Positions 52,201 to 64,000 of a stretch of DNA of 64,000 bases are shown piece by piece. Below the pieces are notes generated by a model that worked only from the letters and a program-made list of their open reading frames with translations, ran no database searches and was not told the DNA's origin. The DNA is from Eopsaltria australis (lineage: Eukaryota > Chordata > Aves > Passeriformes > Petroicidae). The first letter of the stretch is position 1. Each line of letters starts with the position of its first letter. The DNA lies in the NCBI GenBank assembly GCA_034509425.1, contig JAVTVJ010000121.1, positions 1,116,001-1,180,000 of the forward strand, written 5' to 3'. The translations under genes were made by a program, and so were the position numbers.

Positions 52201-53560
52201 AGCATTTGTTTATCACGGAAGTAGAATTAATCACCAGCCCTAGTTGTGTTTGCTGGGAAGACAGCACACAGCCAATTGTTTGCTGCAGAGCCAGATCAAG
52301 TGCTCCAGACTGCTCCCAAATGACTTTCTCTGACTGCTGAAATAACTTCTTTCACAATCAGGTGACTTCTTTAGGACATTTGCGGGCTTAATATATCCTC
52401 ACCAGCTTTATTCACTCAGACTAGAACATGGATGTGCCAGAATGAGAATCCACTTCTCGAGATACCGAATAGCCCCTGTGTGGAAGGGAATCTCCTGTGT
52501 GTAAATATGAAATGATAAGGTAGGGGAAAGTTCTGAATGATGTTTTGAATGTTCAGTTCACACCTGCAAAATCTAGAGAGTATCAGTATTTCTTTTTCAA
52601 GGTGACAAAGAAAGTCTTGCAGATGCACCTCCTGTTCTGTTTGTACAATACACAGCAAGAGAGAGCTCCCATCTGAACTCATCTTCTGTGTGCCACTAAG
52701 ACACAAATGCTAATGCATCTGATTATGAATATAACAGTTAAAGTTCATTAATCCCTAACACTACCTGACTAATTAAGATAAATGCACACAATATTGGTTT
52801 TAAAGTCGATGGACTCTGCTTCCAGTTTACCCATTTAAATGGGTAACATTTAATTAAATGTACATTTAATCTGTGTATGTGTCTAATTAATAGCTGAAAG
52901 TGTAATTAAACATAAAGCTTTTAAAATGCTTATTCCTTTCCTAGAATGGAAGAATAGTAAATGTGAGCATCATAAAATGCAAGCACAACAGAGGGCAAGA
53001 ATACTAAAAATTAAAAGAAAAAAAAAGGTAACAGCCTACAGAATCTGAAGGTAGTAACCCAATATAAATTAGTGCCTGTCATTAGCTGTAGCCAGCTGTT
53101 CGTCATTATCCTGCTATATAGAAGTAGAACAAATGTGTCAATAAAGAGCTCATTAAAAAGGGTTTTGGATATAAATGCAGATTCTGCATTTACAGGAGTA
53201 TCAGGGAAAAGAGTGTGAATGACACCAAAATTGACACGTCAGGCTTTGCCGTCTGTTTTTCTGGTGTGGCTGTTTTTTCTGTCTGGGATAACTGATGAAA
53301 TATAACCACACAGAGGTTCATTCCCATGTTTCTGTACCCCTCAGTTTTCAGCTGGAAGGTTCCGTACACTGAGCTGCCTGTGCATGCTTCCCCAGACCTT
53401 CCTGAACTTCCCTCCTTGGCCCTTCCCTGCCCAACCCCATCCCTCATTTCTGTTGCATGAGCCATGGTCTCAAGCTATGGGGTGTAAGCAAGTTTAAAGC
53501 TGTTCCTTCCAGGCCCAGTGCTGGGGCTGCCTGGATCAGGCAGCTGCCTCTTCCACAGAG
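49291..53560. other. Intergenic sequence downstream of TCF12
   Basis: No gene, RNA gene or mobile element was recognised. Small open frames on both strands (for example 49303-49680) lack family resemblance. A short TG repeat lies at about 50284-50295, and a cluster of perfect AT-rich palindromes at 52827-52870. Confidence 0.75.
52827..52870. repeat. Cluster of abutting perfect palindromes
   Basis: TTACCCATTTAAATGGGTAA (52827-52846) is a perfect 20-bp palindrome. It abuts CATTTAATTAAATG (52847-52860), which overlaps a third palindrome, ATTAAATGTACATTTAAT (52853-52870). All are AT-rich and could extrude small cruciforms or serve as dimeric homeodomain-type sites. Function is unknown. Confidence 0.9.
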
Positions 53561-53979
53561 AGCAAGGGTTGGAGCACCTCTCCAATGCAAACAGGCTGAG
53601 GGAGCTGGGGCTGTTCAGCCTGGAGCAGAGAAGGCTCTGGGGAGAACTTGCAGCACCTTCCAGTGCCTAAAGGGGCTCCAGGAGAGCTGCAAAGGGACTT
53701 TTTCAAGGACATGTAATGACGAGGTGAAGGGTAATGGGTTTAAAATGACAGAGAGCAGGTTTCGATTAGATATAAGGAAGAAATTCTTCCCTGTGAGGGT
53801 GGTCGGGCACTGGCACAGCTTGCCCAGAGAAGCTGTGAATGCCCCATCCCTGAAAGTGCTCAAGGCCAGGCTGGATGGGCCTCTAAGCAACCTGTTCTAG
53901 TGGAAGGTGTCCTTGTCCATAGCAGGAGGGTTGGAAATCAGTCCCTTCCAACCCAAACCATCCCATGATTCTATGATTG
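53561..53979 (+). mobile_element. CR1 LINE, 5'-truncated 3' end
   Basis: A typical avian CR1 remnant in sense orientation. It begins in the CR1 ORF2 3' part (GGTTGGAGCACCTCTCC) and reads the conserved ORF2 C-terminus FRLDIRKKFFPVRVVGHWHS, then LPREAVNAPSLKVLKARLDG, to a stop at about 53900. The first part is interrupted by frame shifts relative to the family. It ends in the CR1 3' UTR and the ATTCTATGATT tail. It is 5'-truncated as usual for target-primed insertions and cannot move itself. Confidence 0.93.
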
Positions 53980-55895
53980 ACAATAATCTGTTCATTGGAG
54001 AAAAACATAATTTAGCCTGCATTTGTTTTTAATTTATTTCATATTATTTAGTAATATTTTAAGCTCCATATGGAATGAGGAGGAAATCTGAAGGAATTTT
54101 CATCTTAGATCTGAACTGCTACATTATAACCATATAATTCTCTTCTGCACATTTGCTAGAGCAATTTTTTCCTCCCTAGCCTATTAAAATTCCCTCTGCC
54201 CACGGGCCCTTGATCTCACAAATACATATGCACAGTTTATGCATAGGATAGCCCTTCTAATTTCAGTGGGCACACTTCTGCACTTCATACTGGGTTTGTA
54301 TTATTTCCTCACACGTCATGAGTCTGATGCTTGCAGATTTTTCTGTGTTTTCTACAGCACCCAAGGTAGGAATCTGTGCAGCAGAAGCTTCACTGCTGCT
54401 TTTCTGTTAGAGGCCTGAAGAAAAAACCACCAATACAGCTTCTTTCTGTACTTCCTGCAAGCGAAGCAAACCCAGTATTTTAGAGCAGGAGGCTGGGTGT
54501 GGAACATAAGTATGTTGTATCTGTGCCTTTATAAAGAGATTTGGAGACTTCTATTTTGCAACAATTGGGAAGAAACTGGGTGGGTGGTGCAGAAGAGGGG
54601 AACTGTGAAGACCAAATGTTTAGCTGTATTCAACTGTAAACAGAGTGATAGTCAGTAAACAGTTCCTCTGAAGAGAGTAATTAATAGGCACATGTGAAGA
54701 GATGGAAAAGAAGATGTATCCTTCCTCAGCAGACATCAAAGGACAGGCTGGACAGTGAGGAATTGCGCATACCCCAAGGAGGCCACACAGCTGTATGTAC
54801 ATTCAGCTAGGAAATGCAATGCAGTGTGATGAGCTAGGGAAAAGAGGAGTGAGGGGTAAGACAGGCAGTGAGAAAGGAGCCCTACAGTAACAAAAGAAGG
54901 AGCAACACACTCTGTGGGGATGGGAGCAGGAGCGGAGGAGCAGGGAGGTCTAAGCAGGTCAGCTCCTTCTGCAGAGGGGTCACGTTGCAGAGAAGTTTTG
55001 CAGGATTAGAAAGAGTGATAAGACAGCACAGTAGGTAGCCTCAAAATAAGATAAGGAAACAGAGGAGGAGCCACTGAAATGAATGATTCTTCACTGTGAA
55101 TCTCCTGCCTCTTGCAACATCTGAAAGCAGAACCCTGTGGCAGTTGGCCAGTTTGACAGGGAAGGCGATAAAAATAAATTACATCCTCTGTTTCCAATAC
55201 AGACTGAGATGTTTCCAAAAGAAAGGAAGGGAACTTATTTGCAGGGAGAAAAGGTACTCACAAGATCCAAAACTCATTGTCTGTTCTCTATAAAGTGGTG
55301 TCACGATTGACTCCATAACGTACGTACTTGGCTCCAAAATGGGATTTTGGAACATTCCACCTCTGGGACCAGCTGCTTTCATGAATGTTTCATTGGAAGA
55401 GAAATACTAGTTCAAAATGAAGGAAATACTCTTTTCTGTCTCAAAGAGCACATACGAAGCTGGAAAGAACAAATCAGAGAAACTGAGGCCAAGAAGTTTG
55501 AAATTCCCAGTTTCCTGGGTGGTCTTTGCTGTTTAATTCTGTTTGTGTCATCGGTGGAGAATGTTTCCCTTCAAAACCTGACTAACACTTGGACAAGATA
55601 GATTTTCCCAATGAAATGGACTTGCAGTTGAGCAGAATACATGCGTGTCAGCAGTGTGGTTTTGGCCTGCTGTTTCAAATCAGGTTTTGTCCCCCAAAAA
55701 TAGTCTAAGGAAACAGGTTGTCTTCAAATGTCTTGGCCCAAGTGGACCAGCATTTTTGCTGTAAAAGCAACTTTAGCAAGGATAAATAGTCTCCCTCAGA
55801 CACAGCACTATAGGAGTGGTTTTGCACAAAACAAAAACAAAAAACAATGAGAAGGCTGGACCCACAAGTATCTAAGCTGAAATGTTTGTAGGACC
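53980..55895. other. Intergenic sequence between two CR1 copies
   Basis: AT-rich to mixed sequence with no recognised gene or repeat. Confidence 0.75.
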
Positions 55896-56166
55896 TGTTG
55901 TGATAGTACAAGGTGAATGGTTTTAAACTAAAAGAGGGAAGATTCAGACTAGATGCAAGCAAGAATTTTTTTACAATGGGAGTGGTGAAACACTGGACCA
56001 GGTTGCCCAGAGAGGTCAGGGATGCTCCATCCCTGGAAATCTTCAAGGTCAGGTTGGATGGGGCACTAAGCAACCTTATCTAGATGAAGATGTCCCTGCT
56101 CACAGCCAGGAGGGTTGGACTAGATGGCCTTTAATGGTCCTGTCCAATTCAAACTATTCTATGATC
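55896..56166 (+). mobile_element. CR1 LINE, shorter 5'-truncated 3' end
   Basis: Sense CR1 remnant: AATGGTTTTAAACTAAAAGA, then GGTTGCCCAGAGAGG, CCATCCCTGGAAATCTTCAA, GGTTGGACTAGATGGCC and the terminal CTATTCTATGAT. It covers the last coding part and 3' UTR of CR1 and lacks the 5' portion present in the copy at 53561. Start is approximate. Confidence 0.9.
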
Positions 56167-58079
56167 CTAAGAAACACTCCCTGTCCTTTTGCATGTACTT
56201 TCCTCTGGGGTTGTGCTCTGTGCAAAGTGAGGACTGCCCTGCCCCCTCTGATTCTTCTGGCTGCTGTGTCAGGTGACACACGCAGGGGAAATGTGTCTGA
56301 CAGGGACAGTAACTGTGGGTCACACAAGGCAGGGAATACTTTGCACCCCATCCTGTGCTTAGGCCCAGGCAATTGCCCTGTTAGTAATTTACTGTCACTC
56401 TCCCATTAAGAAAACAGTCCCAGTTCTTTGTTTAACCACTTATTGTGGAATAAGAGATCAGCTCCCCACGAATTGGAAATCAAAAGTAGATCTCTCCTTA
56501 CAGATTCAGAACAAATATATTATTCATCTTACCTGGAGATTTGTCCCATACCAGTAGTGATTTTCCCAGGGAAAGATGATGCATATGGCTAATGGCATTT
56601 TTTGAGAGTTAGACATTCCAAAGATGTCTACTCAAGGGAAGAAATTTCATGTTCCAGCAACTTAGAAACATTGGCTGCAGTTACTACTAAGAATGGAATT
56701 GCAATTAATCTTCTACAATCTTTATAGGCATGCCTGAAAAACAGAGATGTCAATATTGCAAATCCAAGAGGTCAGTGAGGCAGTGTCCTTTGCTGATAGA
56801 CAACAGACCATCCCTCAAAACTCCCACTTGCTGGGCTGCTGGAGATAACATTTAGTGTGAGACAGAGCAGCTTTAGTTTTAGGGCAGGGGTGCTGCCTCT
56901 GTGGTTCCTTGGAATCCTCTTTGCTGGAAAACAACTTTGTATTATCCTCCAGAGATCAGCCAGGGCTGGTCTCCCATCTGTTCATGGATCTGCACCTGTT
57001 TTTCATTTCACCAACAGTGGCCACATGGCCTAAGATTGTGGGGAATACAGGGAAGAAAATGAATGTGTGGCTCAGACACTGAGGTTGTATTTAGAAGTTC
57101 TGAGTTTAAATCCTAACTGTGTAGCATAACCTTGGTAATTCTTTTCACTTTTGTCTGCCTTAACCTGATCTGTAATGGAGACAAAGGAGTGAATATTATT
57201 CTGGAGCCTTCTCCTTACCTTTTTTTAAACAGGAAATTGGAGAAAAAGCTTTTTTTTCTTCTTTTCTTCTTTCTCACCCATCACAGAAGTCTTTACAGAA
57301 GTAGATCTCTATAAAACATGTCACTTATAATTAGGAACACCAAACATGTCTTCCATCCATTTCCTTTGTACTCTGAAAAACACAAGGGAAGTTCCTTTAA
57401 GAAATTGCTCAGTTTCTGCCTGCGTGAATGACAGTCCTGCTTGGAGATTGCTCCAGTAGCACAGAACTGGTGTACAGGTGTTTTGAGTGGTTTTTTGCAA
57501 CTGGTGCATGGGAATCCAGAGTAGCCACTGTTTGTTGATGTGAGACTGGATCACATTCTAGCTGCAGCCAGTGTCAGAGACAGACAGAGGCAGATGTGTA
57601 TCAGTTCCCTGCCTCTCTCATGTCTTGCACTGGCCATGCCATGGATGTGGCATTGTACATTTTGCAGTCCTTACAGCACCTGCTTAGAAAAAAGAGGCAA
57701 AGTTGTTGCCCCTGCTCTGCCCACTCATTTTATTTATTGCTTCATCAGCCACACTCTATGAGTTTATGCTCTGGTACAACAGTTTGGCTGCAGCTTCTGT
57801 CGACAGTCTGGAGATTACTTGGGGCTAAATAAAGAGGGTAGCTGCTGTCAGGTTCCATGGAAGTTCTCATTGGGCATAGCAATACCAGGCTAACTGGGGA
57901 CATGTTGACCTTGCCAAATCCGATCAGATTCTGCAAGGGTCCCTTAAAATGCTCAGTGTCACAGATCCTTGCAACTCATCCTTTGTGAATTCTCAAATCA
58001 GGCCCTGCTCACAAAAAATTCCTCTCACATATTTTCTGTCCTAACTGGGGATTGAGTTGATTTTAACTGTTCTCAGAGT
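56167..58079. other. Intergenic sequence
   Basis: No gene or mobile element was recognised. Forward and reverse open frames are short and without family resemblance. Confidence 0.72.
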
Positions 58080-58160
58080 TGTCTCTCACCTTGAGCCTCA
58101 CTCTACTTCTATTGAAATCTGCTGGGATTTGTCATTGACTTCAATAGAATTAGGCTTAGG
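58080..58160. repeat. Possible ancient amniote palindromic repeat remnant
   Basis: CTATTGAAATCTGCTGGGAT followed by GTCATTGACTTCAATAGAAT resembles the widespread avian and reptile motif in which ATTGAAGTCAATGGG and its inverse occur together. The copy is short and diverged, so family assignment is uncertain. Confidence 0.3.
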
Positions 58161-58898
58161 TCTTTATCAGAAAGTTTGCTGCTTGCTGCAAGTTTGATTT
58201 CCATGTGATACATCTGGAGGATTTCAGTTATCATGCTGCCTTTGAAATGGAAAATTGACAAACTGTTATCTCTGGGAGCTTGTTGGGTTCAGATTGGTTC
58301 CATTAGATCACAAGTAAATTGGCACCAAGCAAGGTTGCTATTGAGTTCTTTATGTTTGATCCTCAAATTAAAAGCTACCTGCCTTGCTGGTGTGCACTTG
58401 AGACTATCCAGTGCACTTGAGACTACCTGGTTTTGTCTGAATTTAGCAACAATGGAACGGGCAGGTGTTTTGCATGGCCCGTGGATTAGGAGTTTTGTGT
58501 CAGCTTCGGAAAACCTCTATCGGTCTGGGATACAATGTTACACTGAACATCACAAATTCGCAGGTGGCGTGGCCAGAAGAGACAATTATGATCATTTATT
58601 TTGACTTTCTGCAAACAACAAAGTGCCTCCTGTAGTTTTTATAAAGGACCATACCTGTCAATTTAACCAGTCATTAGAATTCTAGGTTGATTTAATTTCC
58701 CCCAATCATGGAAAGTTTGTTGCAGTCTAAGGTTTCTTTCCCTCCTTACCTCTCATTTGAAGCTGCTAACTTTTATTTCATGTCATTGGATGTTGCTCTG
58801 CTTTCACCTGTGCCTACTCTGTTGAACTCTGGCTCTGTAGTATCCCATGCAGACCCTGATGCACTGCAGGTAATCAACTTTTAACTTTTTCTTCTCAG
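58161..58898. other. Intergenic sequence before the LTR-like element
   Basis: No gene was recognised. An 18-bp imperfect duplication (TGCACTTGAGACTA) lies near 58393-58427. Confidence 0.7.
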
Positions 58899-59543
58899 TG
58901 GTGGTGCATGAGGTCCCGAAGGGCTCGGTCCCCCCTGAGAAGCTGTGGAATAAAGGTGCCCAAGTTTAAAGTCTCCCCTGGGGAGGAGACACAGGTGGTT
59001 TTGCCCCGCAAGGGGGCTGAGTTTCTCAGGGGTGGTTCCCTTTTCCTCCATTAGTTTAAGCACCTGCCACTCTCCTGCCAATCATTCTTGTGTTCTAGAA
59101 AGTTCTGTTCCATTCAGTAGTTGATTGTACCCCTTGGTTGTCCTTTACCCCCTCTCCTCCCCTCTCTATCCCCCGTTGGTCCTGGTCCCCTGGTCCCTCC
59201 CTGGTTCCTCCCTCCTCGTGTTTGATGATTGAATAATGCCCTCACAATAAAGGTCTGTGCTCTGCGCTGTTCGGGCTCTTCTGATCCTAGACGCCCAGAG
59301 TGCAGTTGGATCCTACGCCTCTGTGTCTCTATTACTCTAGCCAGAAGATCCCTCCCTATCCCTCTGGCCTCTATAGAGATAGCTTGCTATCTAAGAGCTA
59401 CCTGCGGCTGGGAATGCATCGATTCGGCAGCGAACTGACGCTCCGGCGGCCAGGGATCCTGGCTGCAGACACCAACGGGTCGCTAGCCAAAGACCCTGGG
59501 GCTAGCTGTCCAGCCCGGACACGGGCGACCGTGGCATCGGTCA
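58899..59543 (+). mobile_element. Solo LTR-like element of an endogenous retrovirus
   Basis: A GC-richer, CpG-containing block of about 645 bp stands out from the flanks. It begins TGGTGGTGCATGAGG and ends GGCATCGGTCA, consistent with TG...CA ends. It has a C/T-rich U3-like stretch (59130-59220), AATAAA at 59246-59251 followed by a GT-rich R-like segment, and a long CpG-rich U5-like part. The flanks TCTCAG (58893-58898) and TCTTCAG (59544-59550) could be a decayed target duplication. No retroviral gene lies beside it, so it is best read as a solo LTR. Ends and family are inferred. Confidence 0.6.
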
Positions 59544-60032
59544 TCTTCAGTGTCAGATACATATTTCAGGACTCCATCCACTCCTAACTCCAGTATTTAT
59601 ATTTTCAGAATTCAGATTGTACCAATTTATCCAGCTTCTGGTGACCGAAATCACCATACCATCTTAAAATATTGTAATTGAAACTCTTGTGGTTGGCACT
59701 CAGCAGTTTTGTAAAGCCTACATATAAAATCAGTTCTTTCACTCTCAGATGTGTAATTTACATTGGACTCAGTGGAAACATCCTTTTTTACCCAGGAATG
59801 GCAAGACCAGACCTTAAAGTAGCAGGCAGTGCCAATATGGTGCTAACAATGAAGATATTAATGTTGAAAAAGCCAGCTACTGCAATTTTTCCTCTTTTTC
59901 ATGACTCAGCTTTCTTTTATGGCCTACCTTTAAGTTAATTCCATTACATCAGCTTTTTTCATAGAATGAGAGAAATGCATTTGCTAAAAGATCAACTAAT
60001 TTGGACCCAATGCCCTCAAGGTATACAGTAAC
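59544..60032. other. Intergenic sequence
   Basis: No gene or repeat was recognised. There is no evident internal retroviral sequence after the LTR-like block. Confidence 0.7.
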
Positions 60033-60125
60033 TGAAATGGAAAGGGATCTTTGGAGCCCATCCTGTATAAAACCCCACTGAGAGCAAGGTGAAGTTTGAA
60101 GTTACATCCAAGTGTACTCGTAAGT
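60033..60125 (-). mobile_element. Degenerate antisense CR1 fragment
   Basis: On the + strand, GGAAAGGGATCTTTGGAGCC, then CATCCTGTATAAAACCCCAC and GAAGTTTGAAGTTACATCCA follow the order of the reverse complement of an avian CR1 3' region. It is diverged and short. Boundaries are approximate. Confidence 0.5.
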
Positions 60126-63100
60126 AGAACTTCAACTACAGGAAAAGGTTGAATTCACCTCATAAAATTAACCATTCATAAAGGATGTGACTTACAAATA
60201 TTATGACAGATTATTGCAACAAGGATGTTGCTATTATATTTTGCTAGATACCTTCTCATTGTTCATCCTTAACATAAATTTTGGAGCAAAACTCTACTAA
60301 TGACTCCAGAATCAACATAAACTCTCATGGAAGTGTACAAATTACTTTGAAGTCTTATGTCTCATCAATGGTCCAAGAACTAACCCTTATTTCAACCAAA
60401 TAATGTGCAACAAGTTGACTTAAAAATTTTTCATTATCTATATGCATTTGTATTTTAATTCTACTTTGCAAAAAAAAAAAGAACTACTCCACTTATGGAA
60501 TGACCTCAGTAAAACTAGACATTTGACAGAAATCTGTAAAGTGATTTTATTTTTTTTTTAATATAAAATACTGTTGTAACATTTGCTCTTCTGGTCTTAT
60601 TCTTTATTTACTACAGTTTTTCGACATCTGTCCCTGTCTCTTTTCATCAAATATTTATCTGCAACAGCTGAAAGAGCCTCATTTGTTTTAATTAAGAATA
60701 AGACCACCAAGCTGGGATCACTTCCTTGGCTCTTCCATGGCTTGCACAGACAGACAGGAGATCTTGTGAGGTTTCCTGAGGGTGGCCCATTGACAGGCTT
60801 TCCCCCCCTCCCTATATCCTTTTCTTTTGCACCATGTTTATTTTGGGATAGAGAAATGTAATCAGAGCCACATTCCGAGCAAAGGAACTTTTTGCAGTTA
60901 ACACGCATGAGAAAGGAGGACAATCACGTTGGTTTTCGTTTGCTGTTTCATTGGAAGAAACTATTTTCTGATTCTGACTTCTGGGATGTAATTGCCATTG
61001 TCACAGAAACACAGGAATAGCAATAAGACTTTTGGTGCAGCATGTCAATACTGACATAGGCAGCAAGTGCCTAAGGAACAATTGTAGAAATTCAGCTGAA
61101 GGATATGCTACTGACTGAAAACATTTTTTGCACTTTTTCTCACTAGCTAATATCTATTTAATCTCTTTTCTTTTTCTCTCTGTCAACTTACAAAGAGGAA
61201 AAAACAAAGCAGCAACGTAAAATAAATTCTTTGTACAAAGTTAGTACTCTAAGGCAGTGGTACAGGCTCATGCCTGTTGCTACTAAAACTGTTCTAAAGA
61301 GTGTTTGAGACATGCTTTTTTCAGTTTTATATATTCTAGAGAAATACTTCTGGACTGCAAAGGCTGCTCATGACTTTTAGAGATGGTGAGATGTCTCCTG
61401 GCGTTGGGGTTCCAATTAAGTTGCATATATAACTGACCATTCTCAGCCATCTTAATTATCTTAGTCCTTGCTAATGAGACAGGTTTTTAAATTAAGCTTT
61501 TACATTTATTTAAGATGAAGGAGACTAATAAGCTAATCTTGTTTTTTTCACACCCCATTTTCCCTTCAAGCTTCATCATACAAGAAAAATAAACATTAAA
61601 ATAAACATTCCTGTGAATCAGCAAATTAGTCAGCTGTAATATCCTCACCTGGCAAAAATTACCTTCAAAAAAGATCCTACTTCAGTCTCCCTTGGCAGTA
61701 CATTACAGCAGAGTCATTCATGCTTACACAGATATTTCTTACAGTTGTTAGTTAGATACAAAACACTGATTACCTTTAAAATTAGAAGATCTCCCTTCTT
61801 TGTAGATTTAATCAGTTTAAAACTTTACAATCTGTAAGTCGGAATTTTCTCAATTCTAAAAAACACCGATTGGACTCCAAGCCTGACAGTAATTTGTGCA
61901 CCTCTGAGTTTATTTTGCAGGCAAAGGAGAAAGAAAGGTAGGTTGATGTGATCTTACGTATCAAAAGTTACCTCATTACAACTGATGTTTTTTCCTCGTA
62001 ACACACGTATGCAACAGGCACATATATAGCACATTTCATAGCACTTATATAAAAGTTGTTGACTTACCAAGAGATCAGAGGAGATTTTATCTCAGCATCT
62101 TTTCCAGTTCACAGTATTATCTCCTATTCCACAGGGCATGGTAACGTGGCTGCATAAGGTCCTCATATAAATTGGTTCTGCATTTCAGGCACATGGGTAA
62201 AACTGACAGAGAATTTTAAGGGCAAACTTTTCAGAAGTATATTAAGAGAATAAATTAAGATGTTGATCCCTTCATTGTCCTATACTGATATTTATTCTTT
62301 AAGTAACTTTTACAGACAATGACTCACTACATGATATTTACAGTACTATACTGTAGCTTTCTAAGATCATGATATTGGCATAAAGGAAAAGAATCAATTA
62401 TGTAACTTGGAATCAGAATTTGATCCTTTTCCTGCAAGATACTAAGACAGGAAACAGCACCATTGCTTAATCAATTGTACAACAGAAGGGCATGCAGGAA
62501 TCTAAATTTTCTTTCCAGCACTGCCACTGGATTGAGGGTGACCTTCATCAAATACTCTTTCTACTCTGTAAAATCTAACTATAAATTCTCCTTCTAAAGA
62601 CATTTGAAATGAGGAAGTACCATTAAGTACCCTAGATTTGATGCCGATTGCTTACAACGGTAAGTGAAATCAGAGTTAAACTAATTTAAGGGAGACTTTA
62701 TTAACTAGAAAGATTATGAGCTTGTCAAAAAGATATTAATTAAAGTCTGGGGACTGCTTGCCAGTGTCATTCTAAATTAATTGCTAATAGGTTACTCTTA
62801 AAAGTGGAGTGCAGCTGCAAGAACATCAGGCTCAAAGGAAACTCGATTTTGTTTATCATTCATTTTTACTTTGTTTAGCAAAGGATTTCTAAATACCAAA
62901 GAAACCTGAAACTGTTTCTGGCAAGGATATTTTTGATTACAGAAGTATTTCTATAATCCAAATGGCAGGATTCACACACTTACTATAGATCTTTCTACAC
63001 TTTTCTCTCTTTCTGTAAATTTCTGGCAATATAAAAACCTTTAGGCTGTATCTTGTGTGTCTTTTAAGAGGCAAAGAAACCAAAAAAGCTAACATAAAGT

Positions 63101-64000
63101 TAGCAGCAGTTCTAGTAACCCACAAAGCACGTGTGGTTGGTATCATGCTCTTTGGAGATAATATTACCCATGAGAGCAGTTCAGAAGCGGCCAGGGATTT
63201 CAAGGCCTCCAGTGACAGCATGGGGTGGGCATGGGAGTGGGAAGTGGCTCATGCCCACTTCTGTCCCTGGTTACAGGCTATGTGTTCCAGCTTCCTGTGT
63301 ATGAGTTCTGCTGCTTTGTCTCACAGAAATAAGTGCTTCAGGACAGGTAGTTAAAGGTTGTATTCTGATAAAACTTACACTGGGGGATTTCTTTGAAGAT
63401 ATTATAGCTGCACTGGTGAGAAATGTGAGAAAATAGAACGTGAAGAGTGCAATCCCTGCAGCAGGCTGGGGCCATGCTGGCAGAAGGCCTGCCCTGCACT
63501 GAGCTCCCTTCCTTGCCAATCATAGAGACTCCCCTGCTTTTGATCTTGGTTAGTCAGGCTCCCTTTCCAGTCTGGGCATGCACAGGGCTTCCGCAGGTGC
63601 TTTTTTTCCATTCAACAGTAGTGAGCAGCCACCCATGATATAGAAAATATGTACCCCACTGAATATCTGTTGAGCTATTTATTTTGTTATTTTATGCAAC
63701 CTGATAATAAAAGCATTTTCACCAGTCCCTGGGTTAAACAAAAAAGCAGATCACTATTTTAAAGGAAGTTGGAGAGCTCTGTGTTACCACATACAGAAAT
63801 TTTTGAAAGAGTGGGAATTCAGTGAAAGCATTAATTTTTTTATAGAGCTCTGTTACCAAAGAAGGAAGTGACAAACTGTTATCTTTTACATTCCTGCAGT
63901 TTCAATTTGAAAATATGAAAGCCATGACTACATATAATTCTGCTTATTCAGTTACGTTAAATCCTGACAAGACTGTCAGACCCCAGAAGCATGGTCAGGG
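60126..64000. other. Intergenic sequence to the window end
   Basis: AT-rich, with poly-A/T runs (60470-60480, 60550-60560), and no recognised gene, exon, RNA gene or mobile element. The overlapping open frames at 62937-63354 on both strands show no family resemblance. Confidence 0.7.

Noticed and set aside
53457..53900. 147-codon forward frame as a host gene
   Set aside because: Its C-terminal half is the CR1 LINE ORF2 end; it belongs to a truncated mobile element.
63055..63354. 99-codon forward frame opposite a 94-codon reverse frame, considered as a processed pseudogene
   Set aside because: I could not match either translation to a known family, and there is no poly-A tail or target duplication.

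Overview
The window is vertebrate nuclear DNA, almost certainly from a bird. It carries 5'-truncated CR1 LINE 3' ends that finish in the avian ATTCTATG-type tail, a GC-rich solo-LTR-like insertion, sharp CpG islands in AT-rich introns, and a GT-AG multi-exon gene on the + strand. I cannot resolve the species; a neoavian or passerine bird is my inference.

The one gene I can support is the 3' half of TCF12 (HEB), a class I basic helix-loop-helix E-protein. Thirteen coding exons on the + strand run from 9621 to 45619, with a 3' UTR exon from 47006 to about 49290. The first of these is the private first exon of the short HEBAlt form. It lies in a CpG island and encodes 23 residues beginning MYCAYPVPG. 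The long canonical form enters the window at 19060 from exons upstream of the window. All exon phases join without a frameshift to a 539-residue HEBAlt-type protein. Exons 4-6 carry the second activation domain, 32270-32341 is a frame-neutral 72-bp cassette, 42095-42327 carries the bHLH, and 45477-45619 carries the conserved C-terminal domain and stop.

Layout: 1-9100 is intron of the long TCF12 transcript, with a small CpG-rich patch near 3.9-4.3 kb. 9.1-10.1 kb is the HEBAlt promoter island and first exon. 10-45.6 kb holds exons and introns, including a third CpG-rich patch at 37.0-37.8 kb that contains a 41-bp minisatellite. 45.6-49.3 kb is the last intron and the 3' UTR. 49.3-64 kb is intergenic, with two sense CR1 copies, one antisense CR1 remnant and a solo-LTR-like element, and no recognisable gene.

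I found no convincing new biological system. The observations most worth checking are the two CpG-rich patches not tied to known exons, the minisatellite that opens all three forward frames, the upstream start codons of HEBAlt, two NAGNAG acceptors in the same gene, and a cluster of abutting perfect palindromes at 52.8 kb.
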